From Candidatus Saccharimonadia bacterium (GTDB lineage Bacteria > Patescibacteriota > Saccharimonadia > Saccharimonadales > UBA4665), in NCBI GenBank assembly GCA_023268595.1, contig JALQUD010000015.1, positions 1 through 8,835 on the forward strand: 8,835 nt of DNA, in the 5' to 3' direction. The notes under the pieces were generated by a model, which made no database searches, was not told the origin of the DNA, and saw nothing but the letters and a program-made list of their open reading frames with translations. A program made the translations under genes and the position numbers. Numbering within the stretch: position 1 is the stretch's first letter; each line of letters opens with the position of its first letter. Shown here piece by piece: positions 6,437-8,835 of the stretch.

Positions 6437-7390
6437 CTAAAGCTTTAGTAACAAGTATACCGCGAAAAGCCCGACAATTAAAACGATCAGGCTGGTCAGG
6501 ATGATCTCCAGCAAGGCCCGGAAGATCGACTTCTTAGATAACGGGTTACGGCCGATGGAAATGATACTGCTGCGGATCCCGGAGTACAGGATGACGATGG
6601 CCGCGATGATGCAGATACCGGTGATGGCGATACTCAGATAGATACGGAGCGGCCCGACCGGCTTTTCGGCGATAGCCTCGCCCAGACGCTGCAGGAACTG
6701 TGGCAGATTGGTCTTAGTGCTCTTCTCGTTGGGGTTCTTCCGGATGTCGATGACGACCGGAATGCTGCCGATTGCCACTTTGTTGAGTTCCTTGCCATTG
6801 GAATCCTTGAGCGTGACCGTGCTGACCACGTTGTTCTTACCATCGAAGTTAGCCGCAGCCCGGCCGAATACCAGTTTCTGCTCCGGCTGTGCCATCATGG
6901 CCACGCCATCGACGGCCGATATCGTCACATAGTCGCCGGTCTTGATCGGCCCGTTCTGCGTACTGACCAATGCGTTGTATGTGCCGCTCGCCGCCACGAA
7001 CGTCTCATTCTTCAGACCTGAATTAGACACTGTCACCGGCAGCGACCGCGGGTCGACGGCCACGCCATACATCTGGCTGGCCTTGTCGAATTTGGATGGC
7101 GACACCGTCGCCTTGTCGCCGCTACCCTCTAATTGCAGGACAGTTCCCACTTGCAACGGCTTATCCGACGCATAGCTCTGGACCGTTCCGGTCGATTGCG
7201 GCGTGCTGGCGGCCTCGTCGGTCTTGGCCGTCGCAGATCCCGGAGTAGCCGGCGGCGTAGCTGCTGACACCGGCGTACCCATGATCATTGGAACGGACAT
7301 AGACAACACCGATAGCACCGCTACCAGGCTTACGCCCGCGGTCTTCCGGATGTCCATGACCAGCTGTTTGAGGTTTTTGTTCAAAGTCAT
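6437..7390 (-). CDS. Exported protein X with C-terminal c-subunit-like two-helix hairpin
   Basis: Numbering is from the ATG at 7390 (317 residues). A signal peptide spans about 1-43: basic MDIRK (12-16), hydrophobic core, then PVSA with likely cleavage after A43. Residues 44-70 are an Ala/Thr/Pro/Ser linker. Residues of about 78-215 form a beta-rich exported domain (MYGVAVDP, GPIKTGDYVTISAVDGVAM, KLVFGRA). Two membrane helices follow (249-270 and 291-316), joined by a basic cytoplasmic loop with IGRNPLSKK (279-287). This N-out/C-out hairpin with an RNP loop mimics F-ATPase subunit c, and the gene sits where atpE normally is. However, the position of the proton-carrying carboxylate (P+18) is Leu301; the only acidic residue is Glu295 near the cytoplasmic end, and the Gly-rich helix-1 motif is absent. 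Other starts are ATG 7438 (333 residues) and ATG 7357. The function is unknown; a surface protein tied to the ATPase is inferred. Confidence 0.75.
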   Translation of the reverse strand: MTLNKNLKQLVMDIRKTAGVSLVAVLSVLSMSVPMIMGTPVSAATPPATPGSATAKTDEAASTPQSTGTVQSYASDKPLQVGTVLQLEGSGDKATVSPSKFDKASQMYGVAVDPRSLPVTVSNSGLKNETFVAASGTYNALVSTQNGPIKTGDYVTISAVDGVAMMAQPEQKLVFGRAAANFDGKNNVVSTVTLKDSNGKELNKVAIGSIPVVIDIRKNPNEKSTKTNLPQFLQRLGEAIAEKPVGPLRIYLSIAITGICIIAAIVILYSGIRSSIISIGRNPLSKKSIFRALLEIILTSLIVLIVGLFAVYLLLKL

Positions 7391-7414
7391 AAGTGGAATA
7401 CAGTAATATGTCAA
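7386..7414 (-). promoter_or_regulatory. Candidate sigma70-type promoter for X and the ATPase genes
   Basis: On the minus strand a perfect TTGACA (7414-7409) is followed after 17 bases by TATGAC (7391-7386, 4 of 6 consensus). Transcription would start near 7379, inside the X frame and about 22 bases before the ATG at 7357. That would make 7357 the true start of X and give a shorter signal peptide beginning MDIRK. A competing TATACT at 7419-7414 would start transcription near 7407 and serve the ATG at 7390, but it lacks a good -35 element. It is supported by sequence only. Confidence 0.45.
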
Positions 7415-7496
7415 GTATACCCGAAAGCGCCACCACATGGAACGACCAAAGAACTGCGAGCCGGTGTTTCATGCGGCTGATGCGTTAATCCTGATG

Positions 7497-8648
7497 TCAG
7501 GCCAAGCTGACGAGAGCGTCCACGGCCGCGCGCACCGCGGCCTCGTCGGTAGCCCGACCCGTACTGAAACGCAGACTAGCCTGCGCCTCGTCGTCGCTCA
7601 GACCGATAGCCCGTAACACGTGGGACGGCTCCTGGGAGCTGGCACTACAGGCCGAACCGGCGGCCGCCAATATGCCAGCAGCTTCCAGCTTGACCAGCAC
7701 GCGCTCATTGTCGGTACCAGGCAGCGTCAGATGCACGTTGTTCGGCAACCGCTTCTTGAGCGAGCCGTTGATCTTGGCAGCCGGTATGCGGACAGAGATT
7801 TCATTGATGAACAACCGCTGCAATGCTTGCAACCGATGCACTTCTCCCTGTCGCTCCGCTTGGACGAGGTCCAGTGCCGCAGCCAGGCCGATGGCCGCAG
7901 CCACATTTTCGGTGCCGCTACGCAGACCCGACTCCTGGCCGCCGCCGTGGATCGTCGGCTGTAATTCCAGGCCGCCACGCACGTACAATACGCCGGACTG
8001 CTTCGGTCCGTAGATCTTACCGCCATTGAGCGTCATCAGGTCGACGCCAAGCCGGGCGGTGTGCAGGTCCAGATAGTTAGCCGCTTGGCAGGCATCAGTG
8101 TGCAGATAGATCGGCAATGGGTTACCGGCAGCCCGGCGCCGGTCGCGTTCAGCGGATACCACTGCCGCCACATCACGCAGCGGCTGTATCGTGCCTACTT
8201 CATTATTGGCGTACATGACGCTGACGAGCGCGGTATGGCCGTCAATGGACGCAGCCAACTCGGAGACTTTCACCATACCTTGGCTATCGGCCGGCGCTAT
8301 GTGTACTTCATACTTGTCTGCCGGACGCAGAACGGCGTCGTGTTCAATAGCGGTCACGACCAGATTGGCGGACGGGTCGGAGCGAAGCGCCGTCGCCATG
8401 ACGCCATGGATGGCCAGGTTATCACTCTCGGTACCACCGGCGGTAAAGATTACCTCGCTGGGACGTGCGCCCAACCAGTGGGCCACGCGCGCCCGTGCCA
8501 ATTCCAACTCGGCTGAAACCTGTCTGGCCGGACCGTACGTCGCTGACGGATTATAAAACGTAGCTGACATGAACGGTAACATCGCCTGCACCACCCGCTC
8601 ATCCATCGCCGTAGCGGCAGCGTGGTCAAAATAGTGGTATCCCATCAT
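7497..8648 (-). CDS. iscS: Cysteine desulfurase, NifS/IscS type (PLP-dependent)
   Basis: This enzyme removes sulfur from L-cysteine, giving alanine and an enzyme persulfide that feeds Fe-S cluster assembly or tRNA thiolation. It is a class V aminotransferase fold of normal length (383). Motifs in order are YFDHAAAT (6-13), AGGTESDNLAI (70-80), IEHDAVL with His103 stacking on PLP, HTDACQA (183-189; Asp185, Gln188 contact PLP), GGKIYGPK with Schiff-base Lys211, GGGQESGLRSGTENV (235-249), and the persulfide loop GSACSASSQEPSHVLRAIG with Cys334. The compact loop places it in group I. The residue before Lys211 is Gly rather than the usual His. Two adjacent ATGs (8648, 8645) are possible starts, with no clear ribosome binding site. 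It lies 18 bases after the small gene and about 100 bases before X, so it may be cotranscribed with the former. The exact sulfur acceptor cannot be told from this window, so the symbol is by family. Confidence 0.92.
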   Translation of the reverse strand: MMGYHYFDHAAATAMDERVVQAMLPFMSATFYNPSATYGPARQVSAELELARARVAHWLGARPSEVIFTAGGTESDNLAIHGVMATALRSDPSANLVVTAIEHDAVLRPADKYEVHIAPADSQGMVKVSELAASIDGHTALVSVMYANNEVGTIQPLRDVAAVVSAERDRRRAAGNPLPIYLHTDACQAANYLDLHTARLGVDLMTLNGGKIYGPKQSGVLYVRGGLELQPTIHGGGQESGLRSGTENVAAAIGLAAALDLVQAERQGEVHRLQALQRLFINEISVRIPAAKINGSLKKRLPNNVHLTLPGTDNERVLVKLEAAGILAAAGSACSASSQEPSHVLRAIGLSDDEAQASLRFSTGRATDEAAVRAAVDALVSLA

Positions 8649-8666
8649 GTGGACCGGACCGTTAGA

Positions 8667-8834
8667 CTATCGACCCAGATTAGCCATACGGCGTAGCTCA
8701 GGCACGACCTTCTGCTGGTACATCAGCACCGCGGCCAGGAAGTTACGCAGTTCATCATCGGTCAGAGCTTCATAGGTGTTACTGCCCTGTGATTTGACGA
8801 CGGCGTTGGGGCGGACATCGTAGCGGGTGGTCAT
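8667..8834 (-). CDS. Small conserved-looking protein of 55 residues, at the window edge
   Basis: An ATG at 8834 opens a frame ending at TAG (8669-8667). The product starts MTTRYDVRPNAVVKSQG, continues with YEALTDDELRNFLAAVLMYQ (21-40), and ends in the basic stretch PELRRMANLGR. It has no membrane helix or signal peptide. The second half looks like an amphipathic helix, and the Thr-Asp-Asp-Glu-Leu turn resembles a helix cap. The stop is 18 bases before the cysteine desulfurase start, so the two are probably in one transcript. I do not recognise a family. The ATG lies one base from the edge, so an upstream start, and hence a longer protein, cannot be excluded. Confidence 0.55.
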   Translation of the reverse strand: MTTRYDVRPNAVVKSQGSNTYEALTDDELRNFLAAVLMYQQKVVPELRRMANLGR

Positions 8835-8835
8835 G

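Noticed and set aside
6437..6448. Perfect 12-bp palindrome CTAAAGCTTTAG at the end of the X gene
   Set aside because: It is part of the last codons and stop of X; it is short, has no loop or T-run, and such palindromes are expected by chance.
7459..7478. AGCCG...CGGCT hairpin after the cysteine desulfurase, a possible terminator
   Set aside because: The stem is only 5 bp with a 10-base loop and is followed by CGCAGTTCTTTGG rather than a T-run; too weak to call.
1..8835. CRISPR arrays, tRNA/rRNA genes, insertion sequences or phage attachment sites
   Set aside because: No spaced repeats, cloverleaf-like segments, transposase frames or flanking duplications were seen on either strand.

Overview
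The window looks like a chromosomal segment of a CPR/Patescibacteria bacterium, most likely Candidatus Saccharibacteria (TM7). The placement rests on three things: divergent short-tailed F1 subunits, Ala/Thr/Ser-rich exported proteins of a style common in that group, and a lack of clear Shine-Dalgarno sequences. It is an inference, not a database result. TGA is used as a normal stop (delta, alpha, gamma, cysteine desulfurase), so this is not a group that recodes UGA. GC content looks moderately high and even throughout.

Layout: a plus-strand gene cut by the left edge encodes a membrane-anchored, beta-repeat surface protein (1-846). It converges on a minus-strand block that fills the rest of the window. 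Read in the direction of transcription (right to left), that block is a 55-residue small protein (8834-8667), a NifS/IscS-type cysteine desulfurase (8648-7497), an exported protein with a C-terminal double-helix hairpin (7390-6437, here called X), and then a tightly packed F-ATPase gene run: b-like, delta, alpha, gamma, beta, epsilon. Every junction from b to epsilon overlaps by 1 or 4 bases, which implies translational coupling. A hairpin plus T-run after epsilon (911-931) is the likely terminator, and a consensus-like promoter lies just before X.

How the genes work together: alpha, beta, gamma and epsilon form a recognisable F1 rotary head, and delta and b look like its peripheral stalk. 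The usual proton-channel genes for subunits a and c are missing from their expected place upstream of b. The c position is taken by X, whose last 70 residues have c-like topology and an RNP loop but no acidic residue at the proton-binding position, joined to a signal peptide and a roughly 200-residue exported domain. Beta also has an altered adenine pocket (the usual Tyr is Arg) and lacks its usual C-terminal tail, epsilon lacks its inhibitory helices, and alpha carries a long charged tail. The locus is therefore either a highly derived ATP synthase with a and c encoded elsewhere, or an F1-like ATPase coupled to a non-canonical membrane/surface partner, analogous in concept to the F1-like ATPases of mycoplasmas. 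This is the main item worth following up.
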